A stretch of 64,000 nt of DNA from Corythucha ciliata (GCA_038030265.1 CM075941.1:49577952-49641951), one strand, 5' to 3'; counted from the first letter of the stretch, positions 44,821 through 56,683 are shown. The notes: generated by a model not told the origin, from the letters alone. Program-made: numbers and translations.

Positions 44821-47028
44821 TGCTGGCGACAGTCCTATTCAACCGGAAGAACATAGTCACGAAAGGTATGCAAAATGATGGCATTTGACCCCCTATTCAC
44901 GAGTCCGGAAGTCTGCCATGGTGTATCTGGGGCCTAAGCATTTTATATAGCTAATTAAAGTCCTTAATTTGGGACATGAATTCAACCAGAAGAACATAGT
45001 CCAGAAACAAGTCTAATTCGAAAGGCTTTATGGAGCTGATTACGAATATGATCGTCTGCCGACGTCTGTCTGGGGCATTTGCCCTCTGTGGCTCGCCAAT
45101 TTCACGTAATTCGGTAAATTTTAATTAAACGGAAGAACACAGCCCTGAAACTGGTCTTATTCGATAGGTTTTATGGAGATGATTACAAATATAATCGTCT
45201 GCCTGGAGCATTTGCCCTCGGTGGCCAGTAAACTCCTTAAATCAGGGAAATTAATTAACCGGAAGAACAAGTCCGGAAAATGGTCTTTTGCGACACGTTT
45301 CATGTGGCTGAATACGAAAGTGATATCGTCTACCGGTGTCTGCTTGGGGCACTTGCCCTTAGTGACCAGTCAAACTGCACCGGTGGAAAATGATTAACCG
45401 GAAGAACATAGTCCTGAAACTAGTCACATTCGAAAGGTTTTATGGAGTTGATTACGAATATGATCGTCTGGTGCCGTCTGCCTGGGCCATTTGCCCTTTG
45501 TGGCTCGCCAAACTCTCGAAATTTTGAAAATGTTAATTAACCGAAAGAACATGGTCCTGAAACTGGTCCTATTCGATAGGTTTTTTGGAGATGATTACAA
45601 ATATCATCGTCTATCGGCGTCTGCCTGGGGCACTTGCCCTCAGTGACCCGTCAAATTGCACAGAGGGAAAATGACTAACCAGAGGAACATAGTCGTGACA
45701 CTAGTCTAATTCGAAAGGTTTTATGGAGCTGATTACGAATTTGATCGTCTGCCGACGTAGATGTAGGAAGTTTGACCGGCCACCGAGGGCAAATGCACCA
45801 GGCTGACAGCGCCAGACGATTCTATTTGTAATCATTTCCATAAATTCTATCGAATAAGACCAGTTTCAGGACTGTGTTCTTCCGGTTAATTCAAACTTCC
45901 CAAATTATGTGAGTTTAGCGAGCCACAGAGGGCAAATGCCCCAGGCAGACGGCGGCAGACGATCATATTCGTAAACAGCTCTATTGAACCTTTCGAATGA
46001 GACTAGTTTCACGACTATATTCTTCCGGTTAATCATTTTCCCTCTATGTGCAGTTTAACGGGTCACTGAGGGCAAGTGCCCCAGGCAGACACCGGCACAC
46101 GATCATTTTCGTATTCAGCCACATGAAACCTGTCGCATAAGACAATATTCCGAACTCATTTTTTCCGGTTAATTAATATCTCTGATTTAGGGAGTTTGAC
46201 TGGCCACCGAGGGCAAATGCTCCAGGTTGACGACGCCAGACGATTATGTTTGAAATCATCTCCATGAATTCTATCGAATAAGACCAGTTTCGGGACTATG
46301 TTCTTCCAGTTATTTAAAATTTTTGCACATTTCGTGAGTTTGGCGAGCCACAGAGGGCAAATACCCCAGGCAGACGGTGGCAGACGACCATATTTGTAAT
46401 CAGCTTCATAAAACCTTTCGAATGGGACTAGTATCACGACCATTTTCTTCCGGTTAATCATTTTCTCTCTGTGCAGTTTGATGGGTCACTTAGGGCAAGT
46501 GCCCCAGGCAGACACCGGCAGACGATCATTTTCGTATTCAGCCACATGAAACCTGTCGCATAAGACAATATTCCGGACTTAGTTTTTATGTTTAATTAAT
46601 ATCCCTGATTTAGGGAGTTTGACTGGCCACCGAGGGCGAATGCCCCAGGCAGACGATTATATTTGTAATAATCTCCATAGATCCTTTCGAATAAGACCAG
46701 TTTCAGGACTATGTTCTTCCGGTTAATTAAATTTTACTGAATTTCGTGCGTTTGGTGAGCCAATGAGGGCAAATGCCCCAGGCATGGCGGCAGACGATCA
46801 TATTCGTAATCAGCTCCATAAAACCTTTCGAATCAGACTAGTTTCAGGACTATGTTCTTCTGGTTAAATTCATGTCCCAAATTAAGGACTTTAATTAGCT
46901 ATAAAATCCTTAGGCCCCAGATACAGCATGGCAGACTTTCGGACTCGTATATAGGGGGTCAAATGCCATCATTTTGCATACCTTTCGTGACTATGTTCTT
47001 CCGGTTGAATGGGACTGTCGCCAGCTTT
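44821..47028. mobile_element. 2.2-kb palindrome with tandem subrepeats (foldback-like)
   Basis: Both outer ends begin GCTGGCGACAGTCC reading inward, followed by matching 'caaccggaagaacatagtc' and 'atgcaaaatgatggcattt'. Arms meet near 45760. Each arm carries degenerate subrepeats of about 120-145 bp: 'accggaagaacatagtcc', 'ggttttatggagctgatta', 'gcctggggcatttgccct'. No target duplication or coding frame was found. Confidence 0.75.
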
Positions 47029-47136
47029 CGGTCTACAACCCCCATTTTAGAAAAAAAAAAAAAAAAAAAAAATTCCACCCCACCCCCGGCCAGTAAAACA
47101 CACAAACGAGCCATTTTCGGCGGCGCCGACAACCCT

Positions 47137-48487
47137 TAATATGGAGGCGTTTTTGGCTGGGGCTAAATGGACCTGAAAATCGCCCACTTTAAGCCCTCAT
47201 CCGTATCAGTGGATGGTGTTTTAAGCAAAAGTGGCAAAATTTAAAATTTGATGAAGCCGCGTGTTGCAAAGAAGATTCCCAAAATATTCGACCAGGAAAC
47301 TTCCAATTTCACGGATATTTAGCTCTCAAATGTTATCATTTTGCGGCTAAACCAGGTTCTTCAATCACTAAAAAGAAGTCAGAAACTTGCGGTTCGCGAA
47401 AATAAAGACCAAAAACTAGCAATTCTTCGGGAAAATAAGTATAAGGAAATTGCTATTTTGCGTAAGTACCGAAAACTTGCAACTTCTCGAATATTCAACC
47501 AAGAAACTTTTAATTTTGCTCAAACTTGCACACTCACAAATACTCAACTCTCAATGTTACAATTACATGGCTATTCGTCATGCGTAGTCATGGCCGGCTG
47601 CCCAGGGTCTGAGCCTACTAAAAGAATGACCCAGAAAATTGATATTTTGCCTAAAAATATAGTCCAAAAACTTGCAATTTGGCGAAAATTGAGACGAGAA
47701 AATTTCAATTTAGAGTTACCATAATTACAATTTTAACCTGAAACTTCAAATTCCCGAATATTCAGCCACGCCATACCACGCCTGTGGGCAGATTCACTGG
47801 CGAAAATAACAGATGAACCATTGCCTTTTTTCAGGCTTCTAACAGGATCTGGAGGTTAGATTCGCGTCAATTCACGGTCATCAGAGACTAAATTTGCACA
47901 GAAACGGCCACTATCCGTCAAAAAATAAATATCGGCTGGAAACCTGTCGTTTGTAGCCTTATATTTCGGATTTTATGTCGAAAAATTGAAACTTCTCTCC
48001 CTCCGACCCCGGAAAGTGATACTTTTGGAGCTAAACTTTAAATTTTAGACCTGAGACGGTAAAACGGAGCTGGCAGTTTCTCTGCCACCATAATTCTGTA
48101 TGGCCCAGCAGGGTAAACACGATTTGAGCTAACCCAAACATACGAAATTGAGCGTCGAAACTTGCGAAAATGGGATTTTAGTGCGAAAAATCAGCAAAAT
48201 TTGTTTCCAAGTTAAGCCGAGCCTCGAAATCGGTTTGTCAGCAACAAACACCCGCGAATTTTTGATTTTTGGTGAAACCGATGTGCGAAAATGTGTTGTT
48301 TTTTTAGTGAGAAAAATCCGCAAAATTGGTTTTATGGAGCGAAATATAATAAATTTGTGTTTCTGTTAGCCAGATCAGGGAAGATATTTTTGGAATTTTG
48401 GGGGTGAGCAGCTGCCCCACGAAATCTGCGTTTTTGATTCTAGGGGAGGGCAACTGCCCACCCCTGCCCCCGCTGGCTACGCCCATG
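47137..48487 (+). repeat. Second copy of the right half of the 23.3-25.8 kb element
   Basis: Matches 24514-25833 closely, including the right terminus GGCTACGCCCATG. Differences are scattered substitutions and an insertion of about 40 bp near 48440. The left half and left terminus are missing. The flank after the end is TTCGATAA; no partner was found. Confidence 0.8.
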
Positions 48488-49078
48488 TTCGATAAGAATA
48501 AACGAGTTTGGGTTTTCCTGTTAATTAAAGTGTATGTAGGTTGGACTATATCATTTGCAAATTTTTCCAAGACTTGTAGCCAGCGGTAACCGTTTGATGG
48601 ACGAAATTGTTGAAAATCAGGTAAAGATATTGGGGAGGGGGCGAAAAGGTACCTTTGCCCACCTAGTAGGAACACAGATTGGGCGTTGGGATGGCCCACC
48701 TCGCCTTCCCCTCTACCTCTACGCCTCTGCGAGGGGTGCCCGGGTGTGGACTCGCAATTGTCACCATAATATGGGGCAGCTGAACACCCCTAGACCTAGA
48801 CGCCATCGATAAGTAAAAATCCTACATTTTGTTTCATGGGAAGGCCCCAATATTCGGCCTGGAACTCATCAAATTTTTATCCTAGAAACAAATACTAGAA
48901 ACTTACAGCTTCTAAATCCTAATTTTAGTTTTTTAAACTCCCCATAATTTGCCTGTAAACTGCCGGTGTGGCCTTCCAATGAATGAAAAAAGAAAGAAAG
49001 AAAGAAAAAAAAACAGTGGTGTAGCCAGATTATTATACCTCCTAATCCCATATTTATGATGAAGATGAAGACCCGACG
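48488..49078. other. Gene-free stretch before the tRNA palindrome
   Basis: It contains a purine-rich run near 48985-49012 followed by an orphan hAT-like end (CAGTGGTGTAGCCAG at 49014). No exon was recognised. Confidence 0.4.
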
Positions 49079-49167
49079 ATGGGCATGGGTAAATTAATTA
49101 GACTGATATTATCCGGACGACGATGGAAGGGCATAGCCCAACACGATTCGAGTTTCGAGAAAAAATG

Positions 49168-49240
49168 GCTCCCCGGCGGGATTTGAACCCGCAACCTCTG
49201 GATTACCAGTCCAGCACGCTGCCATTTGCGCCACGGAGAC
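49168..49240 (-). tRNA. tRNA, anticodon GGU; left arm copy 1 (consensus)
   Basis: Full cloverleaf: D arm GCGC/GCGU; anticodon arm CUGGA/UCCAG with loop CUGGUAA; T arm GCGGG/CCCGC with loop UUCAAAU; acceptor CGGGGAG pairs with GUCUCCG except a G1-G72 mismatch. Position 8 is U, 14 A, 18-19 GG. A box TGGCGCAAATGG, B box GGTTCAAATCC and a T6 terminator suit RNA polymerase III. The 3' end is followed by CA, so CCA is partly encoded. Anticodon GGU reads ACC (Thr), but eukaryotes normally use AGU for this box, and the body looks more like tRNA-Trp than tRNA-Thr. Charging is therefore uncertain. Confidence 0.75.
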
Positions 49241-49489
49241 GCCTATGGGAGTCGTACTCCGAGGGATAAGCTAAGCCGAACCCCACCCAGGTCCATTGTT
49301 TCTCGAAACTCTAGGCGCTTCTCCTGATCGGTAAACCACGCCGAATTTTATCTTATCTAGATGTTGTTAGATGGATATATTGAATAAATCTGTCGCCGGT
49401 ATTTTAATTAATAAATTAATTAGACTGATATTATCCGGACGACGATGGAAGGGCATAGCCCAACACGATTCGAGTTTCGAGAAAAAATG

Positions 49490-49562
49490 GCTCCCCGGCG
49501 GGATTTGAACCCGCAACCTCTGGATTACCAGTCCAGCACGCTGCCATTTGCGCCACGGAGAC
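49490..49562 (-). tRNA. tRNA, anticodon GGU; left arm copy 2
   Basis: No difference seen from copy 1. Confidence 0.72.
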
Positions 49563-49811
49563 GCCTATGGGAGTCGTACTCCGAGGGATAAGCTAAGCCG
49601 AACCCCACCCAGGTCCATTGTTTCTCGAAACTCTAGGCGCTTCTCCTGATCGGTAAACCACGCCGAATTTTATCTTATCTAGATGTTGTTAGATGGATAT
49701 ATTGAATAAATCTGTCGCCGGTATTTTAATTAATAAATTAATTAGACTGATATTATCCGGACGACGATGGAAGGGCATAGCCCAACACGATTCGAGTTTC
49801 GAGAAAAAATG

Positions 49812-49884
49812 GCTCCCCGGCGGGATTTGAACCCGCAACCTCTGGATTACCAGTCCAGCACGCTGCCATTTGCGCCACGGAGAC
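49812..49884 (-). tRNA. tRNA, anticodon GGU; left arm copy 3
   Basis: No difference seen from copy 1. Confidence 0.72.
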
Positions 49885-50133
49885 GCCTATGGGAGTCGTA
49901 CTCCGAGGGATAAGCTAAGCCGAACCCCACCCAGGTCCATTGTTTCTCGAAACTCTAGGCGCTTCTCCTGATCGGTAAACCACGCCGAATTTTATCTTAT
50001 CTAGATGTTGTTAGATGGATATATTGAATAAATCTGTCGCCGGTATTTTAATTAATAAATTAATTAGACTGATATTATCCGGACGACGATGGAAGGGCAT
50101 AGCCCAACACGATTCGAGTTTCGAGAAAAAATG

Positions 50134-50206
50134 GCTCCCCGGCGGGATTTGAACCCGCAACCTCTGGATTACCAGTCCAGCACGCTGCCATTTGCGCCAC
50201 GGAGAC
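50134..50206 (-). tRNA. tRNA, anticodon GGU; left arm copy 4
   Basis: No difference seen from copy 1. Confidence 0.72.
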
Positions 50207-50455
50207 GCCTATGGGAGTCGTACTCCGAGGGATAAGCTAAGCCGAACCCCACCCAGGTCCATTGTTTCTCGAAACTCTAGGCGCTTCTCCTGATCGGTAA
50301 ACCACGCCGAATTTTATCTTATCTAGATGTTGTTAGATGGATATATTGAATAAATCTGTCGCCGGTATTTTAATTAATAAATTAATTAGACTGATATTAT
50401 CCGGACGACGATGGAAGGGCATAGCCCAACACGATTCGAGTTTCGAGAAAAAATG

Positions 50456-50528
50456 GCTCCCCGGCGGGATTTGAACCCGCAACCTCTGGATTACCAGTCC
50501 AGCACGCTGCCATTTGCGCCACGGAGAC
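50456..50528 (-). tRNA. tRNA, anticodon GGU; left arm copy 5
   Basis: No difference seen from copy 1. Confidence 0.72.
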
Positions 50529-50777
50529 GCCTATGGGAGTCGTACTCCGAGGGATAAGCTAAGCCGAACCCCACCCAGGTCCATTGTTTCTCGAAACTCT
50601 AGGCGCTTCTCCTGATCGGTAAACCACGCCGAATTTTATCTTATCTAGATGTTGTTAGATGGATATATTGAATAAATCTGTCGCCGGTATTTTAATTAAT
50701 AAATTAATTAGACTGATATTATCCGGACGACGATGGAAGGGCATAGCCCAACACGATTCGAGTTTCGAGAAAAAATG

Positions 50778-50850
50778 GCTCCCCGGCGGGATTTGAACCC
50801 GCAACCTCTGGATTACCAGTCCAGCACGCTGCCATTTGCGCCACGGAGAC
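50778..50850 (-). tRNA. tRNA, anticodon GGU; left arm copy 6
   Basis: No difference seen from copy 1. Confidence 0.72.
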
Positions 50851-51099
50851 GCCTATGGGAGTCGTACTCCGAGGGATAAGCTAAGCCGAACCCCACCCAG
50901 GTCCATTGTTTCTCGAAACTCTAGGCGCTTCTCCTGATCGGTAAACCACGCCGAATTTTATCTTATCTAGATGTTGTTAGATGGATATATTGAATAAATC
51001 TGTCGCCGGTATTTTAATTAATAAATTAATTAGACTGATATTATCCGGACGACGATGGAAGGGCATAGCCCAACACGATTCGAGTTTCGAGAAAAAATG

Positions 51100-51172
51100 G
51101 CTCCCCGGCGGGATTTGAACCCGCAACCTCTGGATTACCAGTCCAGCACGCTGCCATTTGCGCCACGGAGAC
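51100..51172 (-). tRNA. tRNA, anticodon GGU; left arm copy 7
   Basis: No difference seen from copy 1. Confidence 0.72.
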
Positions 51173-51421
51173 GCCTATGGGAGTCGTACTCCGAGGGATA
51201 AGCTAAGCCGAACCCCACCCAGGTCCATTGTTTCTCGAAACTCTAGGCGCTTCTCCTGATCGGTAAACCACGCCGAATTTTATCTTATCTAGATGTTGTT
51301 AGATGGATATATTGAATAAATCTGTCGCCGGTATTTTAATTAATAAATTAATTAGACTGATATTATCCGGACGACGATGGAAGGGCATAGCCCAACACGA
51401 TTCGAGTTTCGAGAAAAAATG

Positions 51422-51494
51422 GCTCCCCGGCGGGATTTGAACCCGCAACCTCTGGATTACCAGTCCAGCACGCTGCCATTTGCGCCACGGAGAC
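51422..51494 (-). tRNA. tRNA, anticodon GGU; left arm copy 8
   Basis: No difference seen from copy 1. Confidence 0.72.
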
Positions 51495-51743
51495 GCCTAT
51501 GGGAGTCGTACTCCGAGGGATAAGCTAAGCCGAACCCCACCCAGGTCCATTGTTTCTCGAAACTCTAGGCGCTTCTCCTGATCGGTAAACCACGCCGAAT
51601 TTTATCTTATCTAGATGTTGTTAGATGGATATATTGAATAAATCTGTCGCCGGTATTTTAATTAATAAATTAATTAGACTGATATTATCCGGACGACGAT
51701 GGAAGGGCATAGCCCAACACGATTCGAGTTTCGAGAAAAAATG

Positions 51744-51816
51744 GCTCCCCGGCGGGATTTGAACCCGCAACCTCTGGATTACCAGTCCAGCACGCTGCCA
51801 TTTGCGCCACGGAGAC
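51744..51816 (-). tRNA. tRNA, anticodon GGU; left arm copy 9
   Basis: No difference seen from copy 1. Confidence 0.72.
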
Positions 51817-52065
51817 GCCTATGGGAGTCGTACTCCGAGGGATAAGCTAAGCCGAACCCCACCCAGGTCCATTGTTTCTCGAAACTCTAGGCGCTTCTCC
51901 TGATCGGTAAACCACGCCGAATTTTATCTTATCTAGATGTTGTTAGATGGATATATTGAATAAATCTGTCGCCGGTATTTTAATTAATAAATTAATTAGA
52001 CTGATATTATCCGGACGACGATGGAAGGGCATAGCCCAACACGATTCGAGTTTCGAGAAAAAATG

Positions 52066-52138
52066 GCTCCCCGGCGGGATTTGAACCCGCAACCTCTGGA
52101 TTACCAGTCCAGCACGCTGCCATTTGCGCCACGGAGAC
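52066..52138 (-). tRNA. tRNA, anticodon GGU; left arm copy 10
   Basis: No difference seen from copy 1. Last intact copy before the centre. Confidence 0.72.
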
Positions 52139-52387
52139 GCCTATGGGAGTCGTACTCCGAGGGATAAGCTAAGCCGAACCCCACCCAGGTCCATTGTTTC
52201 TCGAAACTCTAGGCGCTTCTCCTGATCGGTAAACCACGCCGAATTTTATCTTATCTAGATGTTGTTAGATGGATATATTGAATAAATCTGTCGCCGGTAT
52301 TTTAATTAATAAATTAATTAGACTGATATTATCCGGACGACGATGGAAGGGCATAGCCCAACACGATTCGAGTTTCGAGAAAAAATG

Positions 52388-52450
52388 GCTCCCCGGCGGG
52401 ATTTGAACCCGCAACCTCTGGATTACCAGTCCAGCACGCTGCCATTTGCG
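52388..52450 (-). pseudogene. Truncated tRNA copy at palindrome centre (minus)
   Basis: Lacks the first 10 nt: the minus-strand copy is cut in the D arm where the strand switches. It keeps the anticodon and T arms. Confidence 0.75.
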
Positions 52451-52497
52451 CTGGACTGGTAATCCAGAGGTTGCGGGTTCAAATCCCGCCGGGGAGC
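52451..52497 (+). pseudogene. Truncated tRNA copy at palindrome centre (plus)
   Basis: Starts at the anticodon stem (CTGGACTGG) and lacks the acceptor 5' strand and D arm. It shares 2 bp (GC, 52450-52451) with the opposing half copy. Confidence 0.75.
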
Positions 52498-52746
52498 CAT
52501 TTTTTCTCGAAACTCGAATCGTGTTGGGCTATGCCCTTCCATCGTCGTCCGGATAATATCAGTCTAATTAATTTATTAATTAAAATACCGGCGACAGATT
52601 TATTCAATATATCCATCTAACAACATCTAGATAAGATAAAATTCGGCGTGGTTTACCGATCAGGAGAAGCGCCTAGAGTTTCGAGAAACAATGGACCTGG
52701 GTGGGGTTCGGCTTAGCTTATCCCTCGGAGTACGACTCCCATAGGC

Positions 52747-52819
52747 GTCTCCGTGGCGCAAATGGCAGCGTGCTGGACTGGTAATCCAGAGGTTGCGGGT
52801 TCAAATCCCGCCGGGGAGC
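52747..52819 (+). tRNA. tRNA, anticodon GGU; right arm copy 1
   Basis: Same gene as the left arm, inverted. A T6 terminator starts 3 bp after the discriminator base. Confidence 0.72.
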
Positions 52820-53068
52820 CATTTTTTCTCGAAACTCGAATCGTGTTGGGCTATGCCCTTCCATCGTCGTCCGGATAATATCAGTCTAATTAATTTATTA
52901 ATTAAAATACCGGCGACAGATTTATTCAATATATCCATCTAACAACATCTAGATAAGATAAAATTCGGCGTGGTTTACCGATCAGGAGAAGCGCCTAGAG
53001 TTTCGAGAAACAATGGACCTGGGTGGGGTTCGGCTTAGCTTATCCCTCGGAGTACGACTCCCATAGGC

Positions 53069-53141
53069 GTCTCCGTGGCGCAAATGGCAGCGTGCTGGAC
53101 TGGTAATCCAGAGGTTGCGGGTTCAAATCCCGCCGGGGAGC
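53069..53141 (+). tRNA. tRNA, anticodon GGU; right arm copy 2
   Basis: No difference seen from right arm copy 1. Confidence 0.72.
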
Positions 53142-53390
53142 CATTTTTTCTCGAAACTCGAATCGTGTTGGGCTATGCCCTTCCATCGTCGTCCGGATAA
53201 TATCAGTCTAATTAATTTATTAATTAAAATACCGGCGACAGATTTATTCAATATATCCATCTAACAACATCTAGATAAGATAAAATTCGGCGTGGTTTAC
53301 CGATCAGGAGAAGCGCCTAGAGTTTCGAGAAACAATGGACCTGGGTGGGGTTCGGCTTAGCTTATCCCTCGGAGTACGACTCCCATAGGC

Positions 53391-53463
53391 GTCTCCGTGG
53401 CGCAAATGGCAGCGTGCTGGACTGGTAATCCAGAGGTTGCGGGTTCAAATCCCGCCGGGGAGC
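53391..53463 (+). tRNA. tRNA, anticodon GGU; right arm copy 3
   Basis: No difference seen from right arm copy 1. Confidence 0.72.
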
Positions 53464-53712
53464 CATTTTTTCTCGAAACTCGAATCGTGTTGGGCTATGC
53501 CCTTCCATCGTCGTCCGGATAATATCAGTCTAATTAATTTATTAATTAAAATACCGGCGACAGATTTATTCAATATATCCATCTAACAACATCTAGATAA
53601 GATAAAATTCGGCGTGGTTTACCGATCAGGAGAAGCGCCTAGAGTTTCGAGAAACAATGGACCTGGGTGGGGTTCGGCTTAGCTTATCCCTCGGAGTACG
53701 ACTCCCATAGGC

Positions 53713-53785
53713 GTCTCCGTGGCGCAAATGGCAGCGTGCTGGACTGGTAATCCAGAGGTTGCGGGTTCAAATCCCGCCGGGGAGC
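53713..53785 (+). tRNA. tRNA, anticodon GGU; right arm copy 4
   Basis: No difference seen from right arm copy 1. Confidence 0.72.
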
Positions 53786-54034
53786 CATTTTTTCTCGAAA
53801 CTCGAATCGTGTTGGGCTATGCCCTTCCATCGTCGTCCGGATAATATCAGTCTAATTAATTTATTAATTAAAATACCGGCGACAGATTTATTCAATATAT
53901 CCATCTAACAACATCTAGATAAGATAAAATTCGGCGTGGTTTACCGATCAGGAGAAGCGCCTAGAGTTTCGAGAAACAATGGACCTGGGTGGGGTTCGGC
54001 TTAGCTTATCCCTCGGAGTACGACTCCCATAGGC

Positions 54035-54107
54035 GTCTCCGTGGCGCAAATGGCAGCGTGCTGGACTGGTAATCCAGAGGTTGCGGGTTCAAATCCCGCC
54101 GGGGAGC
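54035..54107 (+). tRNA. tRNA, anticodon GGU; right arm copy 5
   Basis: No difference seen from right arm copy 1. Confidence 0.72.
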
Positions 54108-54356
54108 CATTTTTTCTCGAAACTCGAATCGTGTTGGGCTATGCCCTTCCATCGTCGTCCGGATAATATCAGTCTAATTAATTTATTAATTAAAATACCG
54201 GCGACAGATTTATTCAATATATCCATCTAACAACATCTAGATAAGATAAAATTCGGCGTGGTTTACCGATCAGGAGAAGCGCCTAGAGTTTCGAGAAACA
54301 ATGGACCTGGGTGGGGTTCGGCTTAGCTTATCCCTCGGAGTACGACTCCCATAGGC

Positions 54357-54429
54357 GTCTCCGTGGCGCAAATGGCAGCGTGCTGGACTGGTAATCCAGA
54401 GGTTGCGGGTTCAAATCCCGCCGGGGAGC
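54357..54429 (+). tRNA. tRNA, anticodon GGU; right arm copy 6
   Basis: No difference seen from right arm copy 1. Confidence 0.72.
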
Positions 54430-54678
54430 CATTTTTTCTCGAAACTCGAATCGTGTTGGGCTATGCCCTTCCATCGTCGTCCGGATAATATCAGTCTAAT
54501 TAATTTATTAATTAAAATACCGGCGACAGATTTATTCAATATATCCATCTAACAACATCTAGATAAGATAAAATTCGGCGTGGTTTACCGATCAGGAGAA
54601 GCGCCTAGAGTTTCGAGAAACAATGGACCTGGGTGGGGTTCGGCTTAGCTTATCCCTCGGAGTACGACTCCCATAGGC

Positions 54679-54751
54679 GTCTCCGTGGCGCAAATGGCAG
54701 CGTGCTGGACTGGTAATCCAGAGGTTGCGGGTTCAAATCCCGCCGGGGAGC
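54679..54751 (+). tRNA. tRNA, anticodon GGU; right arm copy 7
   Basis: No difference seen from right arm copy 1. Confidence 0.72.
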
Positions 54752-55000
54752 CATTTTTTCTCGAAACTCGAATCGTGTTGGGCTATGCCCTTCCATCGTC
54801 GTCCGGATAATATCAGTCTAATTAATTTATTAATTAAAATACCGGCGACAGATTTATTCAATATATCCATCTAACAACATCTAGATAAGATAAAATTCGG
54901 CGTGGTTTACCGATCAGGAGAAGCGCCTAGAGTTTCGAGAAACAATGGACCTGGGTGGGGTTCGGCTTAGCTTATCCCTCGGAGTACGACTCCCATAGGC

Positions 55001-55073
55001 GTCTCCGTGGCGCAAATGGCAGCGTGCTGGACTGGTAATCCAGAGGTTGCGGGTTCAAATCCCGCCGGGGAGC
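55001..55073 (+). tRNA. tRNA, anticodon GGU; right arm copy 8
   Basis: No difference seen from right arm copy 1. Confidence 0.72.
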
Positions 55074-55322
55074 CATTTTTTCTCGAAACTCGAATCGTGT
55101 TGGGCTATGCCCTTCCATCGTCGTCCGGATAATATCAGTCTAATTAATTTATTAATTAAAATACCGGCGACAGATTTATTCAATATATCCATCTAACAAC
55201 ATCTAGATAAGATAAAATTCGGCGTGGTTTACCGATCAGGAGAAGCGCCTAGAGTTTCGAGAAACAATGGACCTGGGTGGGGTTCGGCTTAGCTTATCCC
55301 TCGGAGTACGACTCCCATAGGC

Positions 55323-55395
55323 GTCTCCGTGGCGCAAATGGCAGCGTGCTGGACTGGTAATCCAGAGGTTGCGGGTTCAAATCCCGCCGGGGAGC
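55323..55395 (+). tRNA. tRNA, anticodon GGU; right arm copy 9
   Basis: No difference seen from right arm copy 1. Confidence 0.72.
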
Positions 55396-55644
55396 CATTT
55401 TTTCTCGAAACTCGAATCGTGTTGGGCTATGCCCTTCCATCGTCGTCCGGATAATATCAGTCTAATTAATTTATTAATTAAAATACCGGCGACAGATTTA
55501 TTCAATATATCCATCTAACAACATCTAGATAAGATAAAATTCGGCGTGGTTTACCGATCAGGAGAAGCGCCTAGAGTTTCGAGAAACAATGGACCTGGGT
55601 GGGGTTCGGCTTAGCTTATCCCTCGGAGTACGACTCCCATAGGC

Positions 55645-55717
55645 GTCTCCGTGGCGCAAATGGCAGCGTGCTGGACTGGTAATCCAGAGGTTGCGGGTTC
55701 AAATCCCGCCGGGGAGC
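55645..55717 (+). tRNA. tRNA, anticodon GGU; right arm copy 10
   Basis: No difference seen from right arm copy 1. Confidence 0.72.
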
Positions 55718-55966
55718 CATTTTTTCTCGAAACTCGAATCGTGTTGGGCTATGCCCTTCCATCGTCGTCCGGATAATATCAGTCTAATTAATTTATTAAT
55801 TAAAATACCGGCGACAGATTTATTCAATATATCCATCTAACAACATCTAGATAAGATAAAATTCGGCGTGGTTTACCGATCAGGAGAAGCGCCTAGAGTT
55901 TCGAGAAACAATGGACCTGGGTGGGGTTCGGCTTAGCTTATCCCTCGGAGTACGACTCCCATAGGC

Positions 55967-56039
55967 GTCTCCGTGGCGCAAATGGCAGCGTGCTGGACTG
56001 GTAATCCAGAGGTTGCGGGTTCAAATCCCGCCGGGGAGC
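55967..56039 (+). tRNA. tRNA, anticodon GGU; right arm copy 11
   Basis: No difference seen from right arm copy 1. Confidence 0.72.
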
Positions 56040-56288
56040 CATTTTTTCTCGAAACTCGAATCGTGTTGGGCTATGCCCTTCCATCGTCGTCCGGATAATA
56101 TCAGTCTAATTAATTTATTAATTAAAATACCGGCGACAGATTTATTCAATATATCCATCTAACAACATCTAGATAAGATAAAATTCGGCGTGGTTTACCG
56201 ATCAGGAGAAGCGCCTAGAGTTTCGAGAAACAATGGACCTGGGTGGGGTTCGGCTTAGCTTATCCCTCGGAGTACGACTCCCATAGGC

Positions 56289-56361
56289 GTCTCCGTGGCG
56301 CAAATGGCAGCGTGCTGGACTGGTAATCCAGAGGTTGCGGGTTCAAATCCCGCCGGGGAGC
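56289..56361 (+). tRNA. tRNA, anticodon GGU; right arm copy 12
   Basis: No difference seen from right arm copy 1. Confidence 0.72.
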
Positions 56362-56610
56362 CATTTTTTCTCGAAACTCGAATCGTGTTGGGCTATGCCC
56401 TTCCATCGTCGTCCGGATAATATCAGTCTAATTAATTTATTAATTAAAATACCGGCGACAGATTTATTCAATATATCCATCTAACAACATCTAGATAAGA
56501 TAAAATTCGGCGTGGTTTACCGATCAGGAGAAGCGCCTAGAGTTTCGAGAAACAATGGACCTGGGTGGGGTTCGGCTTAGCTTATCCCTCGGAGTACGAC
56601 TCCCATAGGC

Positions 56611-56683
56611 GTCTCCGTGGCGCAAATGGCAGCGTGCTGGACTGGTAATCCAGAGGTTGCGGGTTCAAATCCCGCCGGGGAGC
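56611..56683 (+). tRNA. tRNA, anticodon GGU; right arm copy 13
   Basis: Last copy, 468 bp upstream of the SAP18 start codon and on the same strand. Confidence 0.72.

Larger units (their letters stand above)
49091..52450 (-). repeat. Left arm: tandem array of 322-bp tRNA units
   Basis: Ten complete units and one truncated unit, start to start exactly 322 bp. The leftmost unit begins at 'aaattaattagactg'. Confidence 0.93.

Noticed and set aside
48304..48699. 131-codon minus-strand frame
   Set aside because: Spans the end of a repeat copy and unique DNA; repeat-derived, with no family resemblance.
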